From Tenebrio molitor (lineage: Eukaryota; Arthropoda; Insecta; Coleoptera; Tenebrionidae): 64,000 bases of DNA. Positions 55,330 through 64,000 of the stretch are shown here, piece by piece. Below the pieces are notes generated by a model that was not told where the DNA came from, searched no databases, and saw nothing but the letters and a program-made list of their open reading frames with translations. Numbering within the stretch: position 1 is the first letter of the stretch; the number at the start of each line of letters is the position of its first letter. The stretch covers positions 13,330,001 through 13,394,000 of the forward strand of contig NC_091048.1 in NCBI RefSeq assembly GCF_963966145.1, given 5' to 3'. Both the position numbers and the translations under genes were made by a program.

Positions 55330-57254
55330 TGTCACCCTTGGTTTTTCGCCCAACATACCTCTTCAGGAATCGTTGGTTGCCTACAAAATTCCCTCTTTAG
55401 CTAGCGCGAAGACGAGCGCGCGCGCGACTCCTTCGAGAATATTCGACCTTATCAGGAGAATCTTCACTCACGTTTTTTTCTCTTCTGAATCTACCGTGCC
55501 ACGTGCCTTTGCGGACCGTTTCGTTCGAGTGAAATCAATTTATTACCTGGTGCCAGGGATCTTCTTATTCGTCGAAACCTTGTGGATGGTGTGCTGTATC
55601 GTCTCCGTGTGGAAAGTTTGAGCACACCCTTCCAACTCCGCTTAGGGAGGATTTTGGTCCAAACGCTAAGGCCCGTGACGCAATCCAAGTAGACTTCTGC
55701 GAGGCATTTCCCTTGCCTGAGGGTATAGGTGAGTCTCCATGTAGACAATGTGCTACACGTAGTACTCCTCTAGGGAATCCTCCACCTCCACCCGCTAGAC
55801 TTCGACCTCAACCGTCTTACGTCGAGGTCAAGAGAGAACCGCGCGTCGGGCTCATCGTCGACGCGCCCGAGACCTCTGTGGCTCCAGTCTCGTCTCTTGA
55901 ACCGTCAGCTCCGCTCAAAGGACTTTGCCACCACATCCCCGAACGACTGGGAAAGGACACGCTCCTCTACGGCCCCTGAGCGCGGACTGCTCCTGGAGAC
56001 CGGCAAGCCACCTCTTATTCGACTCAATTTTATTTTATCTAACCTTTTTTTGAATCATCTTAACATCTTATTAACCAAATCATATTTATCATATCACAAT
56101 TTACAAACTAGCTCAATCTAGCAAGTCAAATAGCTCACTTACTCACGTTATAGTTCATATTATAACCTTGTCAACATCTCCGCGTAGACATCGGCGAGAT
56201 TCGCTCATTGTAAAGCTCTGCGGAAATAGCTATTTCGGCCGATTGCTGGAACCGAGTTTCCACCCCTTTTTATCGTACATTTCTATACAGGCTGTTTTCG
56301 AAGTTGAGGCGTTCCTCGTAACACGAGATACTATACATTATTCTTAAGACTTTTAGCCTGAATCCTCTTAGTAAAATGATTGTATTAACGGAGATAATTG
56401 ATTGTATATTTTTATTGTTTTCTAAAATTTTGAGGCCGGTCCTGTCTATTTCTCCGCTGTGCTAGATTAATAATTGACGTGGCCCAGGATGGTGTTTTTC
56501 TGAAAATCGCTCTGCGTACTATCTGGACGCCGCAGCTGCATTCTGATAACGTGATAACATTGCCCATACATTAGCAACATATCTGTGAGCTCATTATTTT
56601 CGTAATGATAAAGCCATTCCGACTAATTAGATGACAACTCTGACAGTATGTTTGATTAACGTCCATGCTCATTTGATTTTTTTTGTCAATTCTAATTTCT
56701 AACAAATCAGCGCAAATTTGAGCAGGACCGGTTTCAAAAATTTCAAAAAAATTAACTTATTGTATCTTCATTGCCGTACACATTTTACTAAGGTGACTTT
56801 GGCTAAAACTCTTTAGAACAACGCATACTATCACATGTTAAAAGGAACACCTCAACTTCGAAAACATCCTGTATAATTATATCAATTTATCAATTTAAAT
56901 ATTTATATCAATATATCAACTCAAATATTTATATCAATTCATAATATAACTACAGTCACTTCAATTATATTCAATTTTCACTTACATAGTGAACATAGTG
57001 TGTATCAATACTACCCCCCTCAGCTCGCTCGTCTGCATTTTTTTGGTTTCGCCTGTTTGAATAGCGCCTAGGTCCAGCCACGTCCACTTTGTGCGTTTCT
57101 TTTCGTTCTCGCGAACTTCAAACACCTCTCCTGGCCAGGTCAGCAGGCTACTTGCGGGGCCTACTACCAAAAGAACCCTCGACTTCGCCGCAAGTGGCGC
57201 CTTGAGATCGAGCTAGCCAAGTATTGTGCCCTCTGGCCAGTTTGAACCGTGGCA
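55330..57254. mobile_element. LTR-type insertion in the helicase gene, 4-bp ATGT duplication
   Basis: TGTCACCC to CGTGGCA, with ATGT at 55326-55329 and 57255-57258. Counting it once makes Walker A run straight into FLINLLL. About 1.34 kb remains after removing the nested MITE, compatible with a solo LTR or a short non-autonomous LTR element. It is GC-rich. Frames such as 55713-55979 (PPPPARLRPQPSY) and 56982-57170 minus (TWPGEVFEVRENE) are not recognised. Confidence 0.6.
56288..56871. mobile_element. 584-bp MITE nested in the LTR-type insert
   Basis: CAGGCTGTTTTCGAAGTTGA ends face AACTTCGAAAACATCCTG, with TA at 56286-56287 and 56872-56873. Confidence 0.8.
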
Positions 57255-57440
57255 ATGTTTTCCTTGTGCCACCTGGTGCATCAAGAAAAAAGAGACCTCC
57301 ATTTCCACGTGTAATAAGATCCGTTATGGCGTTATATGCCAAACTTTGGTCGTGTATTAGGAGAGGCTTGTTGGTAGCGACGAAGTTTTGTAATTTTTTA
57401 GCATCATAGTTTTTTTCTCTCACGACATCTCTGTCAAATT

Positions 57441-58026
57441 GTTACGTAACAGTTCGACCTTTCGACCGCCTCAGCCGGCTACAGTGGAGACGGGGAGGTT
57501 CCTCTGGGTTGATTCGTTTGGTACGGGCGCCACCAGTTTTAGAGAACCAGGAAACAAAACAAAACTGGCAATTTTGGTTCCCCTTATAAAAGTAAAGCAA
57601 ATAGAAATACCGGGTGATTCAGATTGGTATTCGCGCCCCTACATCCTTTTTGTTTTAAGAAAAAAGTATAGCAAACCATATATATTTGTAAATCGCTTGT
57701 GAAACTACAATAGATGATGTTGTCAAATCTTCTCTACGATGACATATGTCAAAGTTTAAGACAGTCAACTTTTTTTTTTTGAATAGTACACTATACATTT
57801 CTTAGCCTATTCTTGTAAAGCTTTTTTTTCTACATTTGAGTGTGTAAAAAAAGTTGACACTTACATCAGAAAAAAATCGAGAAAAAAATAAAATACGATT
57901 TAATTTATTCGAAAGCGTTATATTCTAAAAAGAGCTAGTTAGCCAAACATTTGTAAATTCGCATTATGTTGGTTCCTTGAATGTCACTATTTACAAGACT
58001 ACCACGTAGCCAAAAAATAAAATTAC
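57441..58026. other. No gene recognised; LTR-like remnant at 57480-57560
   Basis: On the minus strand TGGCGCCCGTACC follows AAAACTGG, which looks like a retrotransposon primer-binding region, but no LTR could be delimited. 57955-58026 is duplicated at 58380-58447. Confidence 0.35.
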
Positions 58027-58028
58027 TG

Positions 58029-58279
58029 TAGTTTCAATTTGGTTGTAGGTCGTAAAATTTTATTGGATATTATGAGCGATTAACGGACACAATGGTTCGG
58101 TTTGAAAAGGTTGGGAAGCGGCGCGTGGCGTTTGCCGTACAATGCAAATATACCAAATGTACAATACAACCCTGCTTAAAATATTACCTGCTAGTGGTAA
58201 ACTAGGATTTATAAGCCCTGCAAGATCTTTAACTTAAAGTACCATAAAATTTTACGACCTACAACCAAATTGAAACTAC
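58029..58279. mobile_element. About 250-bp MITE with perfect 36-bp inverted ends
   Basis: GTAGTTTCAATTTGGTTGTA at the left is exactly inverted at the right. The uninterrupted sister sequence (58380-58450) shows the target AAAATTATTTGACC, giving a TTA or TA duplication; which one is unclear. Confidence 0.85.
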
Positions 58280-58733
58280 ATTATTTGACCTTGTTTGTTT
58301 TCCATCCTCGGGTGCGCCTCGGCCAGAAAACTGAGACTCGGACGAAATACCAAATCCATACTGAATTTACTATGCTAAATTCGCGTTATGTTGGTTCCCT
58401 GCATCTCACTATTTTAAGAATTACATAGCTAAAAAATAAAATTATTTGACCGTGAAATACCCAATCCATCCTGAATTTATTTTATTCGAATATTAGAATT
58501 TACACTTATTTGAATTTTAATAGTCAGCTATTCAAATATTCGAATAATTCGAATACGATTCCCAAAACTCATCATGTCATTCATGCATTATCAAAATTCA
58601 ACTACATATTTTCATTGTGTATGCATTCAAAGCAGTATAGTCAGGAAGAAGTTAGGTTTCGAAGCCAGATGTTATCATCGTTATTTATTTAAATGTAGGT
58701 TATATTATAACATAGCTAATTATTTCAATGTAG
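58280..58733. other. Duplicated flank and non-coding AT-rich sequence
   Basis: 58380-58447 is a copy of 57955-58026. 58307-58321 (CTCG-GGTGCGC-CTCG) within GTTTTC..GAAAAC arms is a weak further tip candidate. Frames at 58510-58771 are not recognised. Confidence 0.4.
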
Positions 58734-58850
58734 TGTTACGTTTTAAAAAATTCCTGATCACACCAAATTGAATAGTCCGCGCAAACCCAAGCATTTCCCC
58801 CGACAACTCTTTGGGGACAGCGCTCGAAAAGAAAATTTTTTTGCCGGATT
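58734..58850 (+). mobile_element. Start of the 5' LTR
   Basis: Aligns with 63884-64000 with few differences. The LTR's 3' limit is unclear because sequence after about 59040 looks unrelated. The next 340 bp to 59189 has no recognised gene. Confidence 0.7.
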
Positions 58851-59189
58851 AACGAGGTACGCAAGTTTCGTCTAGCAAGCCGCCTCCAGAGGGACAGCAT
58901 CCGCCAATAGAGAGCCAACCATTTTTTTTCCACGGTCTTATCTCGGCGAGGTCTCGGTCCGCGATAAGGCCGATCAACGAAGTTCTTTTACCATCTGAAG
59001 TTGAATGATGAAGCATAACTAAAAATGTCAAGAACATTATTGTTATATTTAAAAATCAAATTTTCTAAACGTTCTTTCTGTTGATTTACGTCTTCTCTTA
59101 ATTTTTTAGTAAAAGTGTTTGCGCTTTTTATTTTGCTATAAATGAACGTTTGAAACCTCGAGAGTTATATAAATATGGATGGATGGCTA

Positions 59190-59525
59190 TAGTCCAATTT
59201 TTACCCTTTTGCGATGACGTCATTATCTAGTAACTTTACGTATGTTTGAGCTAGGATCAGAAACAAATTTGAATTGATCATAAATAACTATAAATGTGTC
59301 AAATTTGTTGACAGCTGCTTCGAAAGGTTATGTCTGTAATCAATGTAATAAGTGAAAGAAATTAAAAATTGTCAAATTGACAGGAGCATAAAATAACCTC
59401 AAAGTGACCATCAATAAATAAACGTGCCATTTTTTTTTTGTTTTTTTCTGTTTCTGTCGTTTCAATAAAGAGAAAGCGAGGAAGGAAATCGTGACGGCAC
59501 CTGAAAAGGGTAAAAATTGGACTTT
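59190..59525. mobile_element. MITE, AGTCCAATTTTTACCC ends, TA flanks
   Basis: AGTCCAATTTTTACCCTTTT and its inverse (AAAAGGGTAAAAATTGGACT) with TA at 59188-59189 and about 59525-59526. Confidence 0.8.
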
Positions 59526-59526
59526 A

Positions 59527-60649
59527 TACTGTAAAATTTACTTTTAGAATGAAAAGATTCACTCGCATTTGTTGTACGTGTTGTGATAGCTGATTAATGG
59601 GTGGCTAATGGTCAGTTGGGATGGACCGCCAGTCTCTAATCCAATTACAGGTACTTGGAGAAATTCGTTTGCCGATAAGGATCAAAAAGGTAGAGACCTG
59701 CAAAAATTTGACCGCGTGGAGGAACTCATTTGCGACCGGTGGGGGAAGCCAACAGGTACATATTATCTATTCATTTTGATTGTGACCACAACGAAAAAAA
59801 TAGTAGGCGCTGTTTAGCTGTGTGCTGCATACGTTTTCCACTAAATTTTTGTGTGGTGTGAACGTGATGTGAAAATGTCAAAATTGTCAAAACTTAACAA
59901 TGGTGGTAAAGCAATGATCTTAATTTATTTATCGCTATAAATGAAGAATCAAGTAAATGGTCATTTGGCAGTAAGAAAAATGCGAAAAATACCTGGGGAT
60001 TACTAAAGGTAATGATAAAAACTAATCGGACAACAAGGAACATAAAGTTCATAAAAATGTTTTATAGGGGATGAAAAGGCAAAAAGCATCAAACTACTTA
60101 CAACGCTGGCCAAATTGTACAACAAAATAGCAGAAATAGAGCTAACTTTATTGGCGATGTTCGTCTTTGTGAGTTGTTTTCCGTTGGCTTCAACAAATGT
60201 CTCGAAACAAGTCAATATTAACCGTTTGTTCTCAACTTTGACAAGACGACGGACGTGGAATTTTCTTTTTGAATTCTGAAATTTCGTACCCAAACTCATT
60301 TTTATAGTTATGCGCACAGTGTACGTCGAAAAACGTTTGCGCAAGTCGTTGTGTCAGCGAGACGTTTCTGCCAAAATGGCGCCTCCGAGAGTTGCCAACT
60401 GCAGCTGGACTTAGTGTTATCTAAAATTCCCTATCAATAACCTAGCAACTGGAAAGTTACTAGGGACTGGTCACAATCAAAATGAATAGATAATACCTTT
60501 TAGTTATCACCGAAATACTGCCAACAAAAACACTAGATGATCATAGCCAACTCGGTCCTAAAAAGTTCGTGATTGCCTAATAAATTAAATTTTCTTGACC
60601 GCAGTTGGAGCTAAGATTAGAGACGACCAGGTAAGTTAAAATTCTTTGA
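59527..60649. other. No recognised gene
   Basis: A 70-codon plus frame at 59608-59817 (TWRNSFADKDQKGRDLQKFD and on) looks protein-like but is not recognised; it could be a retroelement or host exon. A 113-codon minus frame at 60003-60344 is also unrecognised. A GACCGCAGTT/GACCGCAATT phrase recurs three times at 60597-60697. Confidence 0.35.
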
Positions 60650-62116
60650 CCGCAATTCAGGTGTCGGATTATTAGACTTCTGACCGCTGACCGCAGTTCG
60701 GGTGCACCGGTGACTTCGAATGAGGAACAAATACAACCCTTGGATGTGGGACATGTTGTCGAGGACGAGTGGATTGCGGCGATGATCAAAAAGATAACGG
60801 ACAACCCCCTTCGCTATCCGAACTATCGAACACGCGACGGTCACGTCTTCAAGAAGGTCACGTGTCGCGACGGTGACAAAGATACCGGATGGAAATGGGT
60901 CGTACCGAAAGATCGGCCAAAAGGTATTTTGCGAGGGTATCACGACGATGCGACGACGGGAGGACACCTAGGCGTCTATAAGACCTACAATAAAATCAGT
61001 AACAACCACACCTGGCCATGCATGAGGGCGGACGTGTGTCGTTACATCCGACGTTGTCCCGTCTGCGCTAGCGTCAAACCAGAACAAAAATATCCTGCCG
61101 GTACGATGGGTTCGCGTCCAGAGATTTCGAGACCGTGGCAAATGATTAGTGCCGTCTTATTCGGACCTCTCCCACGCAGTTCTAGCGGGCACGAATACGT
61201 TCTCATTATCACGGACTATTTCTCCAAATTCAACATTTATGTCCCCGTGCGCTCTCCCACGGCCCGTAAGGTGATTGATGAGATAGAACAGCGAGTCTTC
61301 CTGATGTTCGGAGTACCAGAATTTGTTATAGTCGAGAACGGCGTACAGTTCGGCAGGAGTCACGAGTTCCAGGACTTCCTGAGGAGATACGGGGTTGAAC
61401 CGTACTATAATTCATTATACACACCACAGAACAACCCCACCGAACGTGTAAATCGGACCTTAAAATCGTTGATCGCGTCCTACATTGATCAAGACCAACG
61501 CAAATCGGACGAAAACTTGAGCCGCGTCGCCTGCGCACTCCGGACGGCGAAACACGAAGCCACAAGGCAGACACCTTACTACCTCAATTTCGGTAATGAG
61601 ATGATCGACTACGACGCCGACTACGCGAGATTACGTGAACGTCGAGACCTGGACACAAAATCCGACACAGGAGACGAGGCGTCACCGAACGCACGGGAGC
61701 GGGAGAAAGAATCGAGACTCGCGAAAACTCGACAACTAGTTGAGAGGTTGTTGAGCCAAGTCCAAGCTCGTGCCAAACGCTACTACGACGCGAAACGTCG
61801 TCAGATAGAGTTCGACCTCGGAGATTATGTATGGAAGAAGGCGTACCCTACAACGGATGGGACGAAACATTTCAGCGCTAAGTTGGCCAAACGGTTCTCG
61901 GGCCCATACAAAATCTCAAGACGAATAGGGAAAAACGTTTACGAGTTGGTAGACGACAAGGACCTCTTCAAGGGTAGATGGCACGTTAAGGACTTGAAGC
62001 CTGACTATGTCGCCGACGCGAGCGACGACGATGGTACCCCGGATCGGGATCGGGACACTGATGATGACGCGGATCGCGACGGGGAGATCCCGGATCTAGC
62101 TTTATTAGGGCGGTAG
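60650..62116 (+). CDS. Ty3/gypsy integrase polyprotein end, catalytic triad damaged
   Basis: Open from 60650; a GTG at 60710 gives 468 codons, but the real protein is the tail of a pol polyprotein. Residues 78-119 form the H-H-C-C zinc module (H78, H86, C116, C119). The integrase core spans about 143-260 with GPLPRSSSGHEY, TDYFSKF, VENGVQF and NNPTERVNRTLK. The D-D-E triad reads V149, E209, E245: the first Asp is Val and the second is Glu, with the normal 35-residue spacing to the third. A GPY/F-type module (RFSGPYKISRRIGKNVYEL) follows, then an acidic tail. Integrase joins cDNA to the chromosome; this one should be inactive. The long open frame with only two such changes suggests recent loss. 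Confidence 0.85.
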   Translation, partial: PQFRCRIIRLLTADRSSGAPVTSNEEQIQPLDVGHVVEDEWIAAMIKKITDNPLRYPNYRTRDGHVFKKVTCRDGDKDTGWKWVVPKDRPKGILRGYHDDATTGGHLGVYKTYNKISNNHTWPCMRADVCRYIRRCPVCASVKPEQKYPAGTMGSRPEISRPWQMISAVLFGPLPRSSSGHEYVLIITDYFSKFNIYVPVRSPTARKVIDEIEQRVFLMFGVPEFVIVENGVQFGRSHEFQDFLRRYGVEPYYNSLYTPQNNPTERVNRTLKSLIASYIDQDQRKSDENLSRVACALRTAKHEATRQTPYYLNFGNEMIDYDADYARLRERRDLDTKSDTGDEASPNAREREKESRLAKTRQLVERLLSQVQARAKRYYDAKRRQIEFDLGDYVWKKAYPTTDGTKHFSAKLAKRFSGPYKISRRIGKNVYELVDDKDLFKGRWHVKDLKPDYVADASDDDGTPDRDRDTDDDADRDGEIPDLALLGR

Positions 62117-62618
62117 GAAGGGCGAGAGGTAGGTCACTCGGGGTGGCCACAACATCTTGGCACCAGAGAGACACCTAAAAATTTCGGGAGGTTGGTTGGA
62201 GAGCGAGGCAGGTCACTAAAACACGCTTTACTATCTCGTTCGGTTCGAATTGGGGAACGCGAACGGTAGCGACGTCAGAAAGTGGAGGTCCCGGAAGGGA
62301 AGCGTTGTCGCAACGTGACGGTAGGGAGTCTTCGGACGTTTCTTGAGGAGCGTCGGTCAATTTGAAGACAGTTAGATGTTCGTCGTCCCGGGGTTTGTTT
62401 CACATGGGAGCGAGTAGCGTGTCGGCGTGACGACCGGGTTGTCGTAGATTAATCTCGAGAGGACGGACGTACGAGTGTGATAGAAGTGGACGCGGTAGAG
62501 AAACGCGCCGAAAGATTCCCTTATTAATATTTACCGGATTTGACATGTGTTACAACACAATATTTTCACTTAGACTCGCTTTCACAATCGCAGGATTGAG
62601 TTAAGGCAGACGTGTCAC
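62117..62618 (+). other. 3' untranslated part of the gypsy element
   Basis: GC-rich, no gene. It continues after the hAT-like insert at 63516-63883 up to the 3' LTR. Confidence 0.5.
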
Positions 62619-63507
62619 GTAGGCTTGGGCAGATATGCCGTAAAGAAACGGCATATATGCACGATAATATGCCGTAAAAAATTATCAAAATATGCACGAA
62701 ATATGCGGTAATCCTAGGATATATGCGCTAATATATGCAGTAAAAACAAAAATTAAGTGACGAAAAACATTTTGAAATGTTTAGTAAAACATGTACACTA
62801 AACCCAAGTAAATCTAATACTTAAATAACAAAATTTTAATTTCACAAAACAATACGTAAATTCAAGTGAAACTAAGGTAGGTACAGTTGGTTGCAAAAAA
62901 AAACGGAAATTGTCAGAATAAAATTGACTCATTTTAACAATTTTTCCATAGTGTGAAGCCTTCTTACGAAAGGTAGGTTAGAATTAACGTCAAAATTCAA
63001 TTACATTTTTTAAAATTATTTGATAGGTATTGTCAAGTAGATAATTAATTGACAATATTAGGAAAATTTTCGTTTCCCTTTTTTTTACAACCAACTGTAT
63101 CTAAACAAATTTATATTATTATTTATTACAATAAATAAATAAATTGTATCTGCATCTGTCCCGAACTCAACTCTTTTTAAAGGGCCTGGGTTGGATTTTT
63201 CCAAGAAAGGTAAATCAGAGAGTTATGGTTTAGCCGCTTGTTTTCTTTGAGATTTTCTAAGAAAGGAAATTAAATTTTGACCGGTCCAATTTCGTCGTAT
63301 TTTCCCAGTTTTTACGAATATATGCTTTTATATGATGTAAAACAGCTATATATGCAGAATAAGTCTCAAACCTTCGATATATGCAATATATGCAAAAATG
63401 AAATGCTTTTTTATTACTCAAAATGAAAAAATAAACATGTGTATAGTTTTGACACCCATATATGAGCTTATAGGAAAAACATGCAAACATGCATTTGCCC
63501 AAGCCTA
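62619..63507. mobile_element. hAT-like non-autonomous element, 889 bp, 8-bp duplication
   Basis: Ends TAGGCTTGGGCA and TGCCCAAGCCTA, flanked by CGTGTCAC at 62611-62618 and 63508-63515. TAGG..GGGCA ends and an 8-bp duplication are typical of hAT elements. Both subterminal regions are packed with ATATGC/GCATAT words (about 62640-62740, 63320-63400). Confidence 0.85.
62884..63097. mobile_element. 214-bp MITE nested in the hAT-like element
   Basis: CAGTTGGTTGCAAAAAAAAA faces TTTTTTTTACAACCAACTG, with TA at 62882-62883 and 63098-63099. Tc1/mariner-like. Confidence 0.85.
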
Positions 63508-63883
63508 CGTGTCACCGTCTTGCCATTTGTTTTCGTTGGTGGTGTGCGAGTCCCACCCAAAGTCACATTCATCTGGAATTCCGATTTAAGCGGCTGCGGC
63601 TATACGGCAGAAAAGGGAAGGGTTTTTCTTTTATTTTCGGGTTTTCAATTTTGTTTGTGTCCGATCCTTCAGATCAATGTTAGTCTGACGGAACTATATC
63701 CCGTTGGGTCGAGTGTGGAGACCCGGAGCTTCACTCCAAAAATTCACGATTGACCAGACGTGAAAGATTGTTTCATCACCTGTTGGAGGCTGTGTGCCCC
63801 TACAGACAATATTCGCAACTCCAAATTACGGCGAGTCGAGATTTTGCTTCACTCAATTTTTATTTTTTTTAGGGGGCGTCGCG

Positions 63884-64000
63884 TGTTACGTTTTAAAAAA
63901 ATCCTGATCACACCAAATTGAATAGTCCGCGCAAACCCAAGCATTTCCCCCGACAACTCTTTGCGGAAAGTGCTCGCGCGTTCGAAAAGGAAAATTGTTT
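63884..64000 (+). mobile_element. Start of the 3' LTR (runs off the window)
   Basis: Aligns with 58734-58850, with a short insertion (CGCGTT) near 63977. Confidence 0.75.

Larger units (their letters stand above)
50782..57423 (-). pseudogene. Helitron PIF1-like helicase, broken by two insertions and frame slips
   Basis: In order on the minus strand: LLIHDQSLAYNAITDLI and FFLDAPGGTRKT (Walker A, second G of GTGKT is Arg) near 57270. After the LTR insert come FLINLLLAEIR, LPVASSGIASTLLKGGRTAH, a VWNEC box where WDEC is expected, AEDFRQTLPVI (usually GDFRQTLPV), GTRLCVKTL, FPVRLAFAIKINKGQGQ and SHGQLYVACSRVG near 54160. After the 3.3-kb insert come YAPGGKTKNVVYPKALE and a stop at 50782-50784. 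These are helicase motifs I to VI. The Rep/HUH domain is not seen. It unwinds DNA during rolling-circle transposition in live elements; this copy is dead. Confidence 0.75.
50402..57440 (-). mobile_element. Degenerate Helitron, 3' end at 50402
   Basis: The minus strand ends GCGGGCGAAGCCGCGGGTAA and AAGCCGG before a T. This is a GC hairpin a few bases before the terminus, as Helitrons have. The expected CTRR is CCGG here, two transitions from CTAG. The helicase gene lies upstream in the right orientation. The 5' end was not found. Two large elements are nested within. Confidence 0.65.
58734..64000 (+). mobile_element. Ty3/gypsy-type retrotransposon, internally deleted, runs off the window
   Basis: The same 110-bp start (TGTTACGTTTTAAAAAA, CTGATCACACCAAATTGAAT, CCGACAACTCTTTG) occurs at 58734 and 63884, in the same orientation and 5,150 bp apart, as expected for 5' and 3' LTR starts. 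A purine-rich tract (AGGGGGCG) precedes the right one. Between them only integrase is left; gag, protease, reverse transcriptase and RNase H are not visible, their place being taken by unrelated sequence. The element is clearly more GC-rich than its host sequence. Confidence 0.75.

Noticed and set aside
55223..55621. 132-codon plus-strand frame
   Set aside because: Antisense to the Helitron helicase and crossing the boundary of the LTR-type insert.
61157..61574. Minus-strand frames over the integrase
   Set aside because: Shadows in a GC-rich coding region; the plus frame has clear integrase motifs.

Overview
The window looks like repeat-rich DNA from an insect nucleus. It is AT-rich, has introns of about 55-65 nt with GT..AG ends, and holds almost no intact genes. 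A 142-bp tandem satellite with an EcoRI site (GAATTC) in most monomers matches what I remember of the major satellite of the yellow mealworm, Tenebrio molitor. I therefore think this is Tenebrio molitor or a very close relative (inference from memory; no search was run).

Layout. 1-12.3 kb: relics of mobile elements, namely a tyrosine-recombinase-like N-terminus at the left edge, a PIF/Harbinger transposase whose intron holds a solo LTR, a 1.9-kb solo LTR, several fold-back elements and TA-flanked MITEs, a mariner HTH relic and a THAP relic. 12.4-13.8 kb: the only host-type gene, a four-exon pyruvate kinase paralogue on the minus strand. It has lost three key active-site residues and its C-terminal domain is not visible. 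14-15.7 kb: a LINE fragment cut by two MITEs. 16-27.2 kb: tandem repeats, first 489-bp units, then about 360-bp monomers that each carry a strong hairpin, broken by a retroelement fragment. A 200-N assembly gap follows. 27.4-32.2 kb: the 142-bp satellite, which flips orientation at about 29,706 and ends fused to a truncated mariner-type transposase. 33-38 kb: a retroelement with a PD-(D/E)XK-like C-terminus sitting in the loop of a tiny hairpin MITE, a mirrored MITE pair, a possible small spliced gene and a piggyBac N-terminus. 38-50 kb: two copies of a larger repeat carrying THAP relics, with layered insertions (Harbinger-like element, fold-backs, a second retroelement copy split by a solo LTR). 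50.4-57.4 kb: a Helitron on the minus strand whose helicase gene is interrupted by a 3.3-kb TIR element and a 1.9-kb LTR-type element. 58.7-64 kb: a Ty3/gypsy-type element with a long integrase reading frame that has lost two of its three catalytic acids, plus nested hAT-like and TA-flanked MITEs.

How it fits together. Most boundaries can be read from target-site duplications or from reading frames that become continuous once the insert is set aside, so the order of insertions can be reconstructed. The least expected pattern is a recurrent structural tip (CGAG, short stem, 3-4-nt loop, stem, CGAG) at the apex of several fold-back elements whose arms are unrelated in sequence. It predicts tandem G.A mismatches on one strand.
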